NCBI GenBank assembly: GCA_017311185.1
Contig: JAESUZ010003487.1
Span: 1,522,001 to 1,586,000 of the forward strand
Length of the DNA: 64,000 nt
Reading direction: 5' to 3'
Source: Proteles cristata cristata
Taxonomy: Eukaryota > Chordata > Mammalia > Carnivora > Hyaenidae
Shown: positions 1 through 13,181 of the stretch, in pieces
How positions within the stretch are numbered: the first letter of the stretch is position 1
How the letters are laid out: each line of letters opens with the position of its first letter
Translations under genes and position numbers: made by a program
Notes under the pieces: model-generated
Told to the model about the DNA's origin: nothing
Database searches by the model: none
What the model saw: the letters and a program-made list of their open reading frames with translations, nothing else

Positions 1-1190
1 TTAATTGCGTATCCTGTGACCTTACTGAGTTCATTTATCAGTTCTGGCAGTTCTTTGGTAGGGTCTTTAGGGTTTTCTATATATAGCTTCACATCGTCTG
101 TAAAAGTGAAAGTTTACTCTTTACCAATTTGGATGCCTTTTATATCTTTTCCTTTCTAATGACTGTAGTTAGGACTTCTAGTAGTATGTTGAATACAATT
201 GGTGAGACTGGACATTCTTGTCTTGTTCTTGATCTTAAAGGAAAAGATCTTAATTTTTCACCACTGAGTATGATGTCCGCTCTGGATTTTTCATATATGG
301 CTTTTATTATACTGAGGTATCCCTCCAAACCTAGACTGTTGAGAGTTTTTATCATGAACGAGTGCTGTATTTTGTCAAATGTTTTTCTGCATGTATTAAG
401 GTGATCCTATGACTTTTATCCATTCTCTTTTAATGTGATTTATCACATTGATTTATTTGTGAATATGGAACCAACTTTGCATTCTAGGAATAAACACACT
501 TGTGGCTAGTGGATGATTTTTTTAGTGTATTGTTGCATTAGGTTTGCTAACATTTTGTTGAGGATTTTTGCATTTGTGTTTATCAGAGATTCTGGCCTGG
601 AATTTTCTTGTATAATGTCTTTATCTGGTTTTGGTATTAAGGTAATGCTGGCCTCATAGAATAAATTTGAGAACTTTTTTTCCTTTTCCATTTTTTGGGA
701 TAGCTTTAAGTATTAACTCTTCTTCAAATGTTTCATAGAATTAATCTGTGAAAACGTCTAGTACTTGACTTTTGTTTGTTGGGAGTTTATTGATTACTGA
801 TTCAATTTCATTGCTGATAATCAGTCTGTTCAAATTTTCTATTTCATCTTGACTCAATTTTGGAAGGTTGTGTTTCTAGGAATTTATCAATATTTTCTAG
901 GCTTTTGGCATACAATTTTTCATAATATTCTATTATAAACCTTTTATTTCTGTGGTGTTAGTTGTTATTTCTCCTTCATTTCTGATTTTTTTTTTTAGTC
1001 CTCTCTCTTTTTGTTTTATAAGTCTAGTTAAAGTCATCAATTTTGTTTTTGTTTTCTTTTCAAGCACCTGGCTCATGGTTTCATTTATATGTTCTGTGTG
1101 TATTTTCAAAGTATCTATTTCTGCTCTAATCTTAATTATTTTCTTTCTTCTCCTGACTCTGAGCTTTGTTCTTCTTTTACTCTTTTAGTC
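1..1190 (-). mobile_element. LINE-1 ORF2 fragment, antisense, inactive
   Basis: The minus strand reads as decayed LINE-1 ORF2 reverse transcriptase sequence. Minus-strand pieces at 506-691 (containing LIPKPDKD) and 140-355 (containing [15 protein letters not shown]) follow each other in the order expected for the RT domain. Toward base 1 the sequence continues into the part that follows the RT active site. Frames are broken by stops and indels, so this copy cannot make protein. The element runs off the left edge, so its 3' end is not visible. The right limit near 1190 is approximate. Confidence 0.85.
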
Positions 1191-3550
1191 TACCACCTTT
1201 TCATTATCGATGCCTCCACTCAAGTCATACCTTCTTAAAGAGACTTTCCTCTAGTAATTAACATGGTACGCACCTCTTCTCCCATGTCCTTTTCTACCAA
1301 ATTTTACCTGAAATATTTCTTAGTACTTGTCAATAAGTAATATACACACAAAGAATTAAGCAAATGTCTAATTTCTTTTTCATTTTTATTTTAATCAAAA
1401 TTATATACACATAATTTTGCAAGTCAAATAATTCTGTAAAAACTATTGTGGAGAGAAGAGTCTTGTACCTAACTTTCATCTTTCTTTGTCTTTCCCAGAT
1501 AAAAATCATTTCTAACTTTGCAGCTGAATCTTGCTATATCGTTCCTTGTTTCTTGGAGGGTTTTTTTTTTTTTTTCATTTTTAGGTGTTACCTATTGACT
1601 TGCCACTGTGGAAAATTAATGTTTGTTCCTCTTTCACCTCACTCTTACCCAACACATACACAAAAAAACTGCAAGTTTTGCCACCCTTCCAATATGGACA
1701 TATCCGGATTTTTATTAGACCAATTTTTGACATTTACATCACTCCATATACATGTATGTTCTTTACAACAGCTGCAATTTCTTCTAATAATTCAAATTCA
1801 TATTCTCCTCACATTGTTAAACTCTTCATATATTTAGATGTATCAACTCTTCTATCAATTTTTTCATCTTGGAAACTTTTTTGGTGCCTTCTGACCTCCG
1901 CTTTGGACTTCCATGCCTGGTACGGCGCTACAATCCTAGAAATTCTCTTTATTCCCAACACCAGGGATTAGATTTTTCTCTTTCCTGTTTGGTTTACTTA
2001 TTTCATAAAGGAGATATAGCTCCCAAATTTCAAAAGAACCTATCTTCTATTAGCTTCCTGGGGAAAGATACTTGGGAAATAAACTTTTTAAGACCTGGCA
2101 TGTCTGCAAATATCCTCAATTTGATTTAAATGTCTTCAGTTTTCTTACTGGTTATAAAGTGTTTTAGGAAAAAAAATTAAGTTGAGAATTATTTTTCAGT
2201 AAGAAATTTGAAACCATTGTTCTAGTACCTTCTAGAAATACAGGTTTCAATTAAGAAGTCTAGAGTCATAGATCTATTTTGTCTGTGATTTTTTTTTTCT
2301 CTTTGCATGCTTGTAGGTACTATCCCTTTCCCCAAGGGTTTTGAAAGGTCTCAAAAACGTCCACTGCCCTTTGAACAAAAATAATCCATTTCATTGGGTA
2401 TTCATTGAGCTCTTTCAATCTGAAAACTCATATCCTATGAAATGTTTTTCATAATATTCTCTTATTTTACTATTCATTTTCTCTGTTTGCCTTCCAAAAC
2501 TCCAGCTATTTGGATGTTGGGCCACCATATTTTCTTCTATCTCCTCACTTCTTTGGGGCATTCTCTGTTTTTCTCTTCTATTTTCCAACTCTTCCTCAAT
2601 TTTATTTTTTCAAACCTTATTGAATCACACATTTCTGTTATTCTACGTTTCATTTCTACAGGCTCTTTTTTGTTGTTAGATGTTTCTCTTTAAAAATATA
2701 TATCATTATTGTTACTTTCCTATCTTGTTTCCTATCTTACTTCTCTGGGGATATTAATGAGGGTTTTTCGTTTTTGATTTCCTTGCTTTAGCCTGATCTC
2801 CGTTTCCTCAAGTTGCTTTTCTCTCTTCATTTGGTTTCTACATTTCTTGCTAGAGGCTTTCTTCAGACACAGATAACCCTTGACTGTTGGCTCATATGTA
2901 CCAGTGGAGCATCTTGGAATTGTCCGTTGTCTGGGGATTCATAGTCTGTAGTTTTTACCATGGGGCAATTAATTAGTCTGGGTCCTTTCTTTGAGAGACC
3001 CCCAGGCATAAATTTCTTAGGTCTTTCCTCTTTAGCTAGTTAGAACCCTCAGTGAAAGGCTCTTTTTACCTACTGCCTGGATAACCTAGATTCAGCTGTT
3101 CTAGGAATCCAAATGGGTTCAGTGGGGGGAAACAGAGGCAGTTGTCCCAGAATCCACTGTGTCCCAGCAGTCAGTATTCTGCAAACGGAACCCACCTGTT
3201 TTCGGTATTGTGCCGCTTCCTGAATACATTCCAGGGCTTCTGTGTCAGTCCAAGTGCACTTGTTTGATTGTGCAGAATGACAAAGTGATTCTAACTGTTT
3301 CTTACACTGATTTGTACCCTCTTATTTTTTTGGTACTTCTTTCTACTTCTACTTCCCGAAGTACTTGGTACCGCCAATTCCTGAGATGTCAGGGGCTTTG
3401 GTGGTGTGAATTGGATTGCTTTTCAGCTTTCCTCACTGCCAGCTTTGGATTCAGCTTTCTCAGATCTGCTAAGCCAGTTACTAATGGCCTGCCTGTTTTT
3501 TCACCTCTTTTTTTTTTTTTTTTTCTGTGTTCTTATTAGCTGCCCTTCAC
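1191..3550. repeat. Pyrimidine-rich upstream block, probably old interspersed repeat
   Basis: No gene is seen here. The strand is T-rich, with many short open frames that look like low-complexity artefacts. The part from about 1950 to 2700 looks by eye like a widespread old mammalian interspersed repeat read antisense, but I cannot name its family. A T-run lies near 3508-3525. Confidence 0.35.
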
Positions 3551-3719
3551 ATTCTTTGGGATTTATGCTTCAAAAATTTCGTTTACCGTTGCTTCAGTAA
3601 ATAGAATTTATTAAATTTACAAAATAAAATCCATTTATTGTTGCTTAGTTAATAGAAAAAAGCAAAAATAAATGTATATGCTCAGTTGGACATCTTTTAA
3701 TTTATTTACACTCGTTAGG

Positions 3720-3835
3720 CACACATGGTAAATGTGAATCCTGTCTGCTAGTTTACTGCTTCATCTCCTAGTGCCCACAGTACCTGGCACATACTAGATG
3801 TGCATGATAAATGTTTGCCGAGTGACTGACTGGCT
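3720..3835 (+). mobile_element. L2 or MIR 3'-end remnant
   Basis: The stretch contains the pattern CAGTACCTGGCACATACTAG followed by a TGATAAATGTTTG-like segment. This is the shared tail motif of old mammalian L2/MIR elements. It is degenerate and no target-site duplication is visible. Confidence 0.6.
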
Positions 3836-4594
3836 GACAGGCCCACTAACTAGGTTGGTTAGTTAAGTTTCTGAATAGCTTACAAGCTGCAAAATTTTTA
3901 AATGACAATGTTGTAACTATATCTATAATGAAGTATTTCTGAAAGGCAAAGATGTAGGATTTCCTTAAAGATGCTTTATTCTATTATGTTTCCCTTTAAA
4001 TTTTTTATTAATGTTTCTAGATTTTTCTGTTAGGAATTCAAAAGGGAAATATGAACTGTTTTGGAGTAAAGCGTTCTTTGGGAGGAATGTGTTAGGTAAA
4101 ACTAAATGGGTCCGTGATACCTTCTTTTTAACTGAATCCTGACTTTTGAGTTCATTTTCCTGTCTCACTCAAACACATAGGTATGTGGATACAGTGATTT
4201 CAGGTCTCTTCTAATTCTTGATTTCCTTTGAATTTGCTTATTTCCTATTGACAAGATGGCAAATTCCTGGCACAGATTCAATGACTCGATTTTGTTCTAT
4301 AAATTATTATAAATATGTTTTGACCATGAGAATGAGATTAACTCCCCATGATGATAATGACTTGCCAGTCCACTTTAGAATTTACGGGGGTGGGGGGGTA
4401 ATATACTAATGTGTAAGGAAAATAAGGAAAAACAAAGAAGCAAAAGAAATTCAGGGAAATCATTTTTCTTGCACAAACCAGGGCCATGTTCTGTCAAGTA
4501 GCCAAATGTGCATGTATTAATTAATTTACATGACATTTACTGAGCACCTACTATGTGTACCAAGCTGTGCTAATATTAGAAACTCCCCATGCCC

Positions 4595-4817
4595 GGGGCG
4601 CCTGGGTGGCTTAGTCGGTTAAGCGTCCGACTTTCGCTTAAGTCATGATCTCGCGGATCGTGGGTTTGAGCCCCGTGTCGGGCTCTGTGCTGACTGCCAG
4701 CTCAGAGCCTGGAGCCTGTTTCAGAGTCTGTACTCCCTCTCTCTCTGACCCTCCCCTGCTCACGCTGTCTCTCTCTCTCTCCTAAAAATAAATAAAACAT
4801 TAAAAAAAAAAAAAAAA
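4595..4817 (+). mobile_element. Felid tRNA-derived SINE (SINEC_Fc-like), subtype with CTTAGTCGG
   Basis: This is a full-length cat SINE with GGGGCGCCTGGGTGGC head, tRNA-like body, CT-rich segment and an A-tail. It is flanked by a 17-bp target-site duplication, AGAAACTCCCCATGCCC at 4578-4594 and AGAAACTCACCATGCCC at 4818-4834, with one mismatch. It carries the CTTAGTCGG and GACTTTCGCTT diagnostic bases of the subtype also seen at 7194, 8466, 45687 and 52631. Confidence 0.95.
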
Positions 4818-5486
4818 AGAAACTCACCATGCCCTCATTCTACACTTGATTAATTAAATTGACTTGAAATTCCATTTTCTGTTGCTATTTTACTATTCAC
4901 GGGAACTTTACCCTTGCCGTAAACATTTGTATCCCCATGCCATTTTGGCAGGGTGCGTGACCTTCTTAAATCCATTTCATAGGTAGCCTGTTTATAGATT
5001 ATAAGTTGAGAGGCTAGGTAATGTGATAACAAAGGGCACAGAGGAAACCTGTGCTAAATCTAGAATTAGAACTTAATATCTAGTGCATTTTTTTTTTCAG
5101 TGTAGTGAGTAGTGCCCTTAGATACCAATAGATAGATGTTGGTGTTTCTACAAATTTAAGGAAAAGTACAGCATTTGAACTTTGAACAACGATAGATATA
5201 AAACACAAAAGTACAGAAAGATGTGGCGTATGCTGCTTCGGGAAGGTCTTAATGTGAAATATCTCATTTAAAATATCTTTTTTCAAAATAGGTCATCCAT
5301 TGGTTAGTAATAGGCATGATTTGAGGAGACTGTAAATAGAGAGCTGAGTGATGTGGGTCTTCCTTTTAAGTAGTCTTTGGTTATTAGTCATGAATCAACT
5401 TATTTTTTTAATTCTTAAATGCAATGCCACCCAAAAGAGACATATCTACTAATAATGGTGCTGTAAATTTAAAACAAAAAATCTGT

Positions 5487-5704
5487 TGGGGCGCCTGAGT
5501 GGCTGTTGGTTAAGCGTCCGACTTCAGCTCAGGTCACGATCTCACAGTGGATTTGAGCCCGGAACCGGGCTCTGTACTGAGAGCTCAGAGCCTGGAGCCT
5601 GCTTCAGATTCTGTGTCTCCCTCTCTCTCTGCCCATCCCATGCTCATGCTCTGTCTCTGTCTCAAAAAGAGATAAACATTAAAATTTTTTTAAAATAATA
5701 AAAT
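5487..5704 (+). mobile_element. Felid SINE (SINEC_Fc-like)
   Basis: A cat SINE head begins at about 5487, with a tRNA-like body, CT tract and A/T-rich tail. The duplication is AAAACAAAAAATCTGT at 5471-5486 and AAAACATAAAATCTGT at 5705-5720, with one mismatch. A few bases are missing near the head (GGCTGTTGGTTAAG). Confidence 0.93.
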
Positions 5705-7193
5705 AAAACATAAAATCTGTGTGTCTAAAACATAATCTTTTTCCTTTAGAATTTCTAAGTCATAGACACTCATTCTTAAAAAAAAAAAAAAAAAAAAGCC
5801 TGAGATCCTTGAACTGTTTTTCTGATTATTGTCTCGAATAACTTCTTGTTTTCCTCTTTGTTTTGGTCTTGTCCCTCCTTTACCTCTCCCCCCCCTCCCC
5901 CCCATAACCCACCATACCCCTTCGTCCACTCTCTGGTGGCGGGGAGATCTGTCCTCTTGGGCAAGGGCGGGAAGGAAAGTGAACAGCTCTCCCAGGAGGC
6001 CGAGCTAATGGGGGTTTTGTGGCCCTTTCAGCAGGGCTTGTCCACGATCACTGTGCTGTAGAGGTCTCCCCTCTTGGCTGTCTGACCTCTTGGTAAACTA
6101 TTTGTTTTTCCTTGTATTGATTTAAAAAAAAGAAAAGCACATAACAAGCCACCCAGTCTATAGCTCCCTATCACTCAGGACATTGTTTTTAAGAACCATA
6201 AACATTTAAAATACACTAATTTAGAAAAACCCAGATTCTTGACTTCATTTTACTCTGCAATTCAGGTAAACCAGATCACTAACGACGTTCTACACTTGCT
6301 TCAAACAGAATACTTGAAAGACGCAGCAGAGGCTTCCAGACTTCTATTTTTTGAAAGAACATGAACCACAAATTGTTAAAAATCAGTAGAATACTCCAAT
6401 TATTAAGCTGTCTGAATAAGTATTCTTATTAATTATGACCATCTAAAGACCGAAAAACATTCATCTTTATCACCACGTTGGTCCTTAAAAGGTACTCTCG
6501 TTCAGCATTTGAACAAACTGGAGTTATTGGTTTGTTTAGTATGTCATGCAGCGTCTATTTTTTTTTTTCCTTACTCTACAGCATTCTAAAGTAAAACTCA
6601 AGGATCCAAGGCAACTTGATCACCTGCAAGTATGAATCTTTACAGTAGACAGAAACCTCCAGGTTGCATACCTATTGACATTGCTTAATAAAAACATCTA
6701 GAATAATGGTGCTTCTGGTTGTGTTTCCAATAGCAATGTGATTGCAGCACAGTGTGGATTAGGTTACAGCTTCTTTGAATTCTGACCTTCTGTCTAAAAC
6801 AGCTTTAGAGGTTACTCTTTTTTCCGATTTGGGAGACTGGAGGGGGAAAATGTTAATGCTCCTTGAAGGAAGAAAAAAATTCTCTAGGTTATTAAGTTTT
6901 GGTTTTTTATTTTTCCCTTCCTGGCAATTCCTTTGTAATAATAATAGAGCTTCTTGATTCTGGATACTTAAACTATACCTCCAAATGCATAAGGACACTT
7001 GGAGTACATTTCAAATGTAATTATTTCCTCATGAACAAATCAAGTGTTTATGATGTAATAGCTCTTAAGATCAAAGGATATCACATTGGATAACTGAAAT
7101 TAGAAATACAAAAGGAAAGAAATGGATAGAACTGGAAAATAAGTTGTCCATATAATTGCTTGTGGTAGACTCAGGCACTTAGTGTCTCCTTTT

Positions 7194-7419
7194 TTTTTTT
7201 TTTTAATTTTTTTTTTTTAATTTATTTCTAGGAGAGAGAGAGAGACAGCATGAGCAGGGGAGGGTCAGAGAGAGAGAGAATGACAGACTCTGAAACAGGC
7301 TCCAGGCTCTGAGCTGGCAGTCAGCACAGAGCCCGACGCGGGGCTCGAACCCACGAACCGCGAGATCACGACCTAAGCGAAAGTCGGACGCTTAGCCGAC
7401 TAAGCCACCCAGGCGCCCC
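7194..7419 (-). mobile_element. Felid SINE, CTTAGTCGG subtype, reverse
   Basis: Reverse-oriented cat SINE with its T-rich tail complement on the left and the head complement (GCCACCCAGGCGCCCC) on the right. The target-site duplication TGTCTCCTTTT is exact at 7183-7193 and 7420-7430. The body matches the younger-looking subtype and is little decayed. Confidence 0.95.
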
Positions 7420-7917
7420 TGTCTCCTTTTTATTATAAAGAAAAAGTGGGGAATTTTAGAATGATAATTCTCCTTTTCTGAAAAACACAAGAAAACTGTA
7501 TTTCCTGATTTGATCATTTCAAGTTTAAGGATTCATCATACTGTTTTCCCTATTGATCACTTAATGTATTTTGATTTTTGAAACTGCACCCCGACTTGCA
7601 ATGTATATTTGTGAACGATCGTATGTTGCATAGTGATTGTATCTATTCTATATGGAATATGTCATTTTGGTAGGTATATCATTTCAACATATGGTACACC
7701 TTTCTGGATTTATTAACTTTATTAGGTGTCCCCTTGCTCCAAAGCAATGATGATACGGCACAGGATGCACTGATGTCCCAGTGCTCCGTCGCCTGTCTCC
7801 TGGTAACTTTGATGGGGTTAGAGAAGTGAGGCAGATTCTAAAACAAATAGGGGTGAGGAGGCATATTTTTAAAACACAGGATTCATACAGATAAATTGTC
7901 ATGTTATTTGTTCAGAT

Positions 7918-7990
7918 AAATGAAGACTGCATATAAAATGCCTAGCACAGTGCCTGGCATGTAGTAAGCACTCACTAAATGTTCATTTCC
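7918..7990 (+). mobile_element. MIR/L2 3'-end remnant
   Basis: The segment contains AGCACAGTGCCTGGCATGTA followed by GTAAGCACTCACTAAATG, the conserved tail of old mammalian MIR/L2 elements. Boundaries are approximate. Confidence 0.6.
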
Positions 7991-8465
7991 TTTCCTGTTC
8001 CATGAGATAGTCATCATTTCTGAAGAATTTAAAAACTGTGAACTCAGCTGTCATGAAACCTGGAAAACACAAAACAAATTTCCAGATCCTCTTACACGTA
8101 TTGGGAGGTGCTGACAAGATTGGTTTTACCCATGGCTTTGAGAGAAAAAAAAGTTTGAAGAGGAGACAGACCTGGGTTTTCTAGGTTACTGCATGTCAAC
8201 AGAAATCCATTTTAAAGTGTGAGAAAGCAAAAGAGTGTATTAATGAGAGTAAGCTTCCAAAACCAAGTATTTACCTATTTTTGGCAGAAGGAAGAAAGAG
8301 TAACTCTATTTGTTCTTTCAGAAAGTCAGTTGATTTTAAAATAGGAATGTCATTTTTTAAAGCACCTGTATCATCCCTTTTCCTTAAAAATCTACCACTG
8401 CCCTTGCTATCATTATTTGTTTCAATAAGTGCTCCTCAAAGTTTCTATTAAGAATAATATTTTTT

Positions 8466-8699
8466 GGGGCGCCTGGGTGGCTTAGTCGGGTAAGCGTCCG
8501 ACTTTCGCTTAGGCCATGATCTTGCAGTTCGTGGGTTCGAGCCCCGCGTCGGGCTCTGTGCTGACTGCCAGCTCAGAGCCTGGAGCCTGTTTCAATCTGT
8601 GACTCCCTCTCTCTCTGACCCTCCCCTGCTCACACTGTCTCTCTCTCTCTCCTAGAAATAAATTTAAAAAATATTAAAAAAAGAGTTTTTAAAAAAAAA
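8466..8699 (+). mobile_element. Felid SINE, CTTAGTCGG subtype
   Basis: Full-length cat SINE with an exact 16-bp target-site duplication, AAGAATAATATTTTTT at 8450-8465 and 8700-8715. This is the last cat SINE before a gap of about 17.5 kb around the EYA1 promoter. Confidence 0.95.
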
Positions 8700-8715
8700 A
8701 AGAATAATATTTTTT

Positions 8716-11700
8716 TAATAAAACATCCTATAGGCAGTCATTACTGCATAGGGTAAGTTTCCCACCCTACATAAATAAATGGGATTATTCATGTGTAATA
8801 GCCAATGTGCTTATTAGAGGGCCAGGAAATAGACTGTATTTCCAAATTGTGTTGGAAATTCTTAAATGCATTAAATATTTATTAAAATAATTTTCCACGG
8901 TACAGTGAATAGTTAGTAATTGCCTCCTTAAATTTACTGTTAAAAGCTATTCATGGTGGAGTTTGAATGGAAAACATTTAGCAAAATACTGGTCGACATT
9001 CAGTTTGGCAGATTTAATATCATTCTTAAAATAAATAGAGGATGTTTTACTTGGTCGTGTTTCAGCAGAAGACTACTGGGAGCATGGCCCTCATTGTAGG
9101 TCTCGTGCCAGTGGGGAAAGAGGAGGTCATGCAAGTGACCACACCAAATGCCAGCAAGGATCGTAACGTCAGCCATCCAGACACTGTTCCAATGGTTCCC
9201 TAAAAAAGCCAGGAATGTAATGCCATGGCATGGGCCACGAGAAACGAGAGTTATTTGGAAGCAGAAGGACCAGAGTACAGCATTTTAGAATACTCTATTT
9301 GACATTCCACTTTAAACAGTCTGAATCACAAAATGTTGATTTCATTGATCAGATATTGATTTTACTAATGTGGAAGAGATAATAACTAGGGTTTTGCTTT
9401 TGAAAAGAAAGCATGGGTCTTGAAATGCTAATGATGTTTTTGCAACATACTATACCATTATTGCTGAGAGATAATCTGCTAAGAATGGTAGAAACAGAGA
9501 TAAGAGATGTTGATATCAGACCAGGTAATAGCATGCATCCTCAATTCTAAAATTATTAAAAGGTAAACACAAATGAAAAAAATAACTGCTGAAAACATCT
9601 CTTACGGAAACTTCACAATTACTCAAGATCTTTATTATTGTTATTGGAATGGAAAAAAGAAAAGAATGCTTGTCTCTAATCATTTGTTTTCTGTGTTCAT
9701 TTGTTATGTTTAATTTGATTAATCAACTGTTTACTTGTGTAGTTTTAGAAAAGTCCAGTTACCTTTTCGATTGTTCTAATGACTTCCTTCTATCTGCCCT
9801 AGTTTTTTTTCTTTTGATAGAGGTCATTTGTTTATTTTTGTAATCAAAGCTGTATTTAAAATTCTGTTAATTGAGAAGCAATGACAACTTCTCTCAAAAT
9901 TGCAGACTTATATCTAACCGGGCCTGTGTCTAGGCAATGGCTTTTCTCTAAGATAAAACCTGTTTGGAGATACAGCGTGTGAATGGCAATGTCTCACTGA
10001 GCGTATGCAAACACTATGTTCCAATTGCCTATTTCAAGTGTTTTTTTTTATTTTCCACATAAGATTATATATTTATTTTTTGTTTTAGTGGGATAAAAGC
10101 ATATTAGACTTTCTTTGCTCCTATTCATTTGTTTTTGTGTTGAAATTTCTTCAGGAAATATCAGAAAGTAATGCCTTCTACCATTACCTCTACTATTTAC
10201 TAATGGCAAATTTTCAGCAAATGTTTCTAATTTGTAATGTATATGACTTTATTTGGGGGACACCTTCATCCTTAAAGTATACGGATAAGTTATGTAATTA
10301 TAGTTAGTGAAAATTTAGAAATAGGAAGTTAACAGTGTACTACAAACTGGGTCTTATTAGTAATGGCTTGCATATTGGCTATTTATCAGAGAATAACTTC
10401 TTTCTGGTGTAAGTTGTATGGTTGTTATAGCATATTTGATATTCAGAAGCAGTAATGACACAAGCTCTATGGATAAGCATGTGATTGTTTTTAATCTACC
10501 TAATTTTGCTTTAGGAAAAGGAAACCATTTAAAATTGGTATATCTGCACACGGATATTTCTTTTAGCCAATGACTAAGCTCTTTGTTACATAATTATGAA
10601 GCATGACCTGTGTCATATTAGTGGTCATATTACCTTCATCATGCTTTTCATAATTTTCTTCATAATTACATGCATCATTTCTTTAATGGTATCGTGTTTG
10701 GTTATATAAATAAGAATAATTGAATTTCAATATAAAAACTAATGTAATATGATAAATTTGATTATAATATAGGCAAGTAATTTATATATAAAATTCAGAT
10801 ACCTTACATGATATTCCTGCTGTTTTGACTGCATTTAGTTTGTGTCTTCTGGATTTGCCAATATAATCTTTCATGGATCAGAAAACTAATATTTTACCAT
10901 TTTACATGTAAAATAATTTTTCAACTATGGGAAGCATGAGTACAATTGCTTAACGTAAAGTTGCAAACAAGGTTGGGTTCTCTAACCAGCACCTCAGATT
11001 TTTATTTTATGGACCTTAGAAGTAAATATGATAGCACAAGCAGTCACTCTGTGGGTGCTTGACATCATAGGTTGAATTAATGTAACATTACATTTTATTT
11101 CACAGCACTAGAAACCTCCATCGTGTGCTCTGTTTTATTTCCTGCATCTATACTTTAGCATATTGAGCAACTGATACTGCTGGTTTGAGCAAATGCTGTA
11201 GGTGGTAATGTAATTCTATTTCTGCTGCATATATGAACAGATCCAATATCCATCAACTGATTTTTGACCCAGCTTCCCAAATATGGCAGACCACTAGCCC
11301 ATGATTCCTTGCCGGCACCACACAAAATGAAATCCTAGGTGAGTTTGCAGTTTAAGCTCTTAGGTTTGACGAAGCGTTCCTTTCTGAGGAGTTTAGGTTG
11401 GCATCCTTTCAGGGGGCAGAGAGGGAGACAGTCCATACTGCATTCTATTCCTTAGAAGCTTTTTGTTGTGGTGGCATCAGAATGGTGCTTTCATGTATAA
11501 ATTAGTGAAGTAAAGGTAAGACCGTATCTGTTTTCTTAGTTGGTGATCTGGAAATGTATCAGAAAATCATTTAAGAATTTGCTGTGATTTAAAAAATGCT
11601 CTTTCATGCCAAAGCAAGAGACGTTAAAAAGGGTGCTTTTTTATTATTAATAAAAGACCGAATACGTAGGAGAGTATTATCGGTAATGACAAAACAGTTT

Positions 11701-12700
11701 TAAAGAAAATCCAACGGGTATAAAAATTTTACTTTAGAGTTGAGAATTGGTTCTGATGAGTGAGTAGTACCAAAATAAACATTTGTCTTTGAACTAGGTA
11801 TAGAGCTGGGGGTGAGGGGGGGTGGGGAGAGAGGAAAAATATATAATAGGCACATAAGTGATACCTCCTTTAAATATTTGAAATCAATATAATGGTTGTC
11901 CTCAATCTAATAACTGAAGTCATTTATTTGCCTAAAACATGAAAGTAAGTAAATATCTTAAACTGAAGCTGTAATTTAGTCATAATAGTGCATAGCTCAG
12001 CTCTCGAGATAAGTGTTGTGGATTATCATGCGTAGATTCTGAATTTAGTTAGAATTTTTTAAAAGAGCAAAATGTAAACAAAGAGTTCTAGATGAAATCA
12101 ATCTTTTCCCAAAAATGATTTGCAAATATTAACACCCAACTATTATCTGGTTCATATCCGCCCCCCCCCAACCTTGCCCCTCTAGAAATCACTACAGAAT
12201 CATCATTCAGGCTTTCGTTGTTAAACTGATAATAGCTTACACGTTTGCTTGTTTTCTCCCTCTACCTACTGAATGTATAAATGGCCATTCTAATTTTTTT
12301 CCCCAATTTTTCCCAGACCCGTTAGTTGGTGCATTCGGGGAAAGACATTGAGAAGTATTGGTTCCCCAAGTTCCAGGGCCTGAAAAAAGTTTTGGAAAAG
12401 TGTAAAAGATAACGTGTAACTACTCCCCAAAGCTCGTAATTGGTGGCTGCTGTAGCAGGAGATGTGTGTCGACAGTGTCTCCGAGAACTTATTCTCACAC
12501 AGCTGTTTATTCAGATAGCGTGGGGCGCGTTCATTTACATAATAAATTTTTTTTTTAAGCAGCAAGGTTGAGTCAGACGGAGCAGTGCTCCTTTCAATTG
12601 TTGCATTTAAACCAATAAGGTTAGAACAAGAGAATAGCTGTGGTTTGCGTTGCAAAAACAAAAAAAAAAAAGCCCCGAGGCTCCACGGGCAGACCTACAA
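8716..12700. other. Upstream sequence of the EYA1 CpG island, no gene seen
   Basis: AT-rich single-copy-looking DNA with no credible coding exon and no cat SINE. A G-rich run lies at 11807-11828, an eleven-C run near 12161-12170, and a CCAAT motif near 12611. It is either 5' flank or, if distal EYA1 promoters exist in the cat, an intron of longer transcripts. A 123-codon open frame at 12290-12661 on the minus strand shows no recognisable domain and is not called. Confidence 0.5.
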
Positions 12701-12839
12701 GGCTGCGCAAACAAATCGAGGGATGAGATTCTGCTGTTTCTTTGTCTAGGGTTCTCAGATGCTATCTGCTGCTGCTGTTTGGTGGGGAAAGAGCGCAGGG
12801 CTCAAAGCGGTTCCTAAGCAGATCGGTGGGAGCTGATGG

Positions 12840-13181
12840 CTCCGAGTTTGGGGCGAGGTAGAAACTCTCCAGTGCCACTTCCGACTTTAAGCCTTCCTGT
12901 TGCCGTCCAGTGTGGCGGTTTTCCTTCTGGGGAGAGCGTTCCGGCTCAGTCGCGCGGCAGCCCGAGCCTGCAGCAGCGGCCAGGCGGCTGTCCCCGCGGC
13001 CGGGCTGTCCCCTGCACGGGCGCCCCGCTCCCGGCCGCGCCGGGCTCCGCTGCGAGCTCCTAAAAAGCCCTCACGCGCGTCCTTATCCGGGAGCAAAACC
13101 ACCCAAGGAATGGAGGTCTGCTAAACCAGAAAATTCGAAGGAGCACATTAAAAACTGGTGGATGCAGCAGTTGTAAGCGCT
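12840..13181 (+). other. EYA1: Candidate noncoding first exon of EYA1
   Basis: The CpG island runs into sequence ending at a strong donor, GCT|GTAAGT, with the GT at 13182. This makes a plausible 5'-UTR exon that would splice to the acceptor at 18281. The 5' limit is a guess. A second GTAAGC donor-like site lies at 13173. No long frame starts here that would join the EYA1 frame: the frame that would be continuous has a TAA upstream and no ATG after it. Confidence 0.45.
12930..13100 (+). promoter_or_regulatory. EYA1: CpG island, probable EYA1 promoter
   Basis: The interval is strongly GC-rich and holds about 23 CpG dinucleotides in roughly 155 bases. Almost everything else in the 64 kb is CpG-depleted apart from young SINEs. 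A TAAAAAG motif lies at about 13060 and a CCAAT motif about 330 bases upstream, but there is no convincing TATA box, which fits a dispersed CpG-type start. It precedes the first EYA1 exons in the right orientation. The transcription start cannot be fixed from sequence alone. Confidence 0.7.

Noticed and set aside
1..1190. Reverse transcriptase-like frames as a possible retron or diversity-generating system
   Set aside because: They are in the order of mammalian LINE-1 ORF2 and broken by stops. The surrounding DNA is a mammalian gene region.
12290..12661. 123-codon minus-strand frame upstream of the island, as a possible divergent gene
   Set aside because: Position fits a divergent transcript, but there is no coding signature or homology I can recognise. 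A noncoding antisense RNA cannot be judged from sequence alone.
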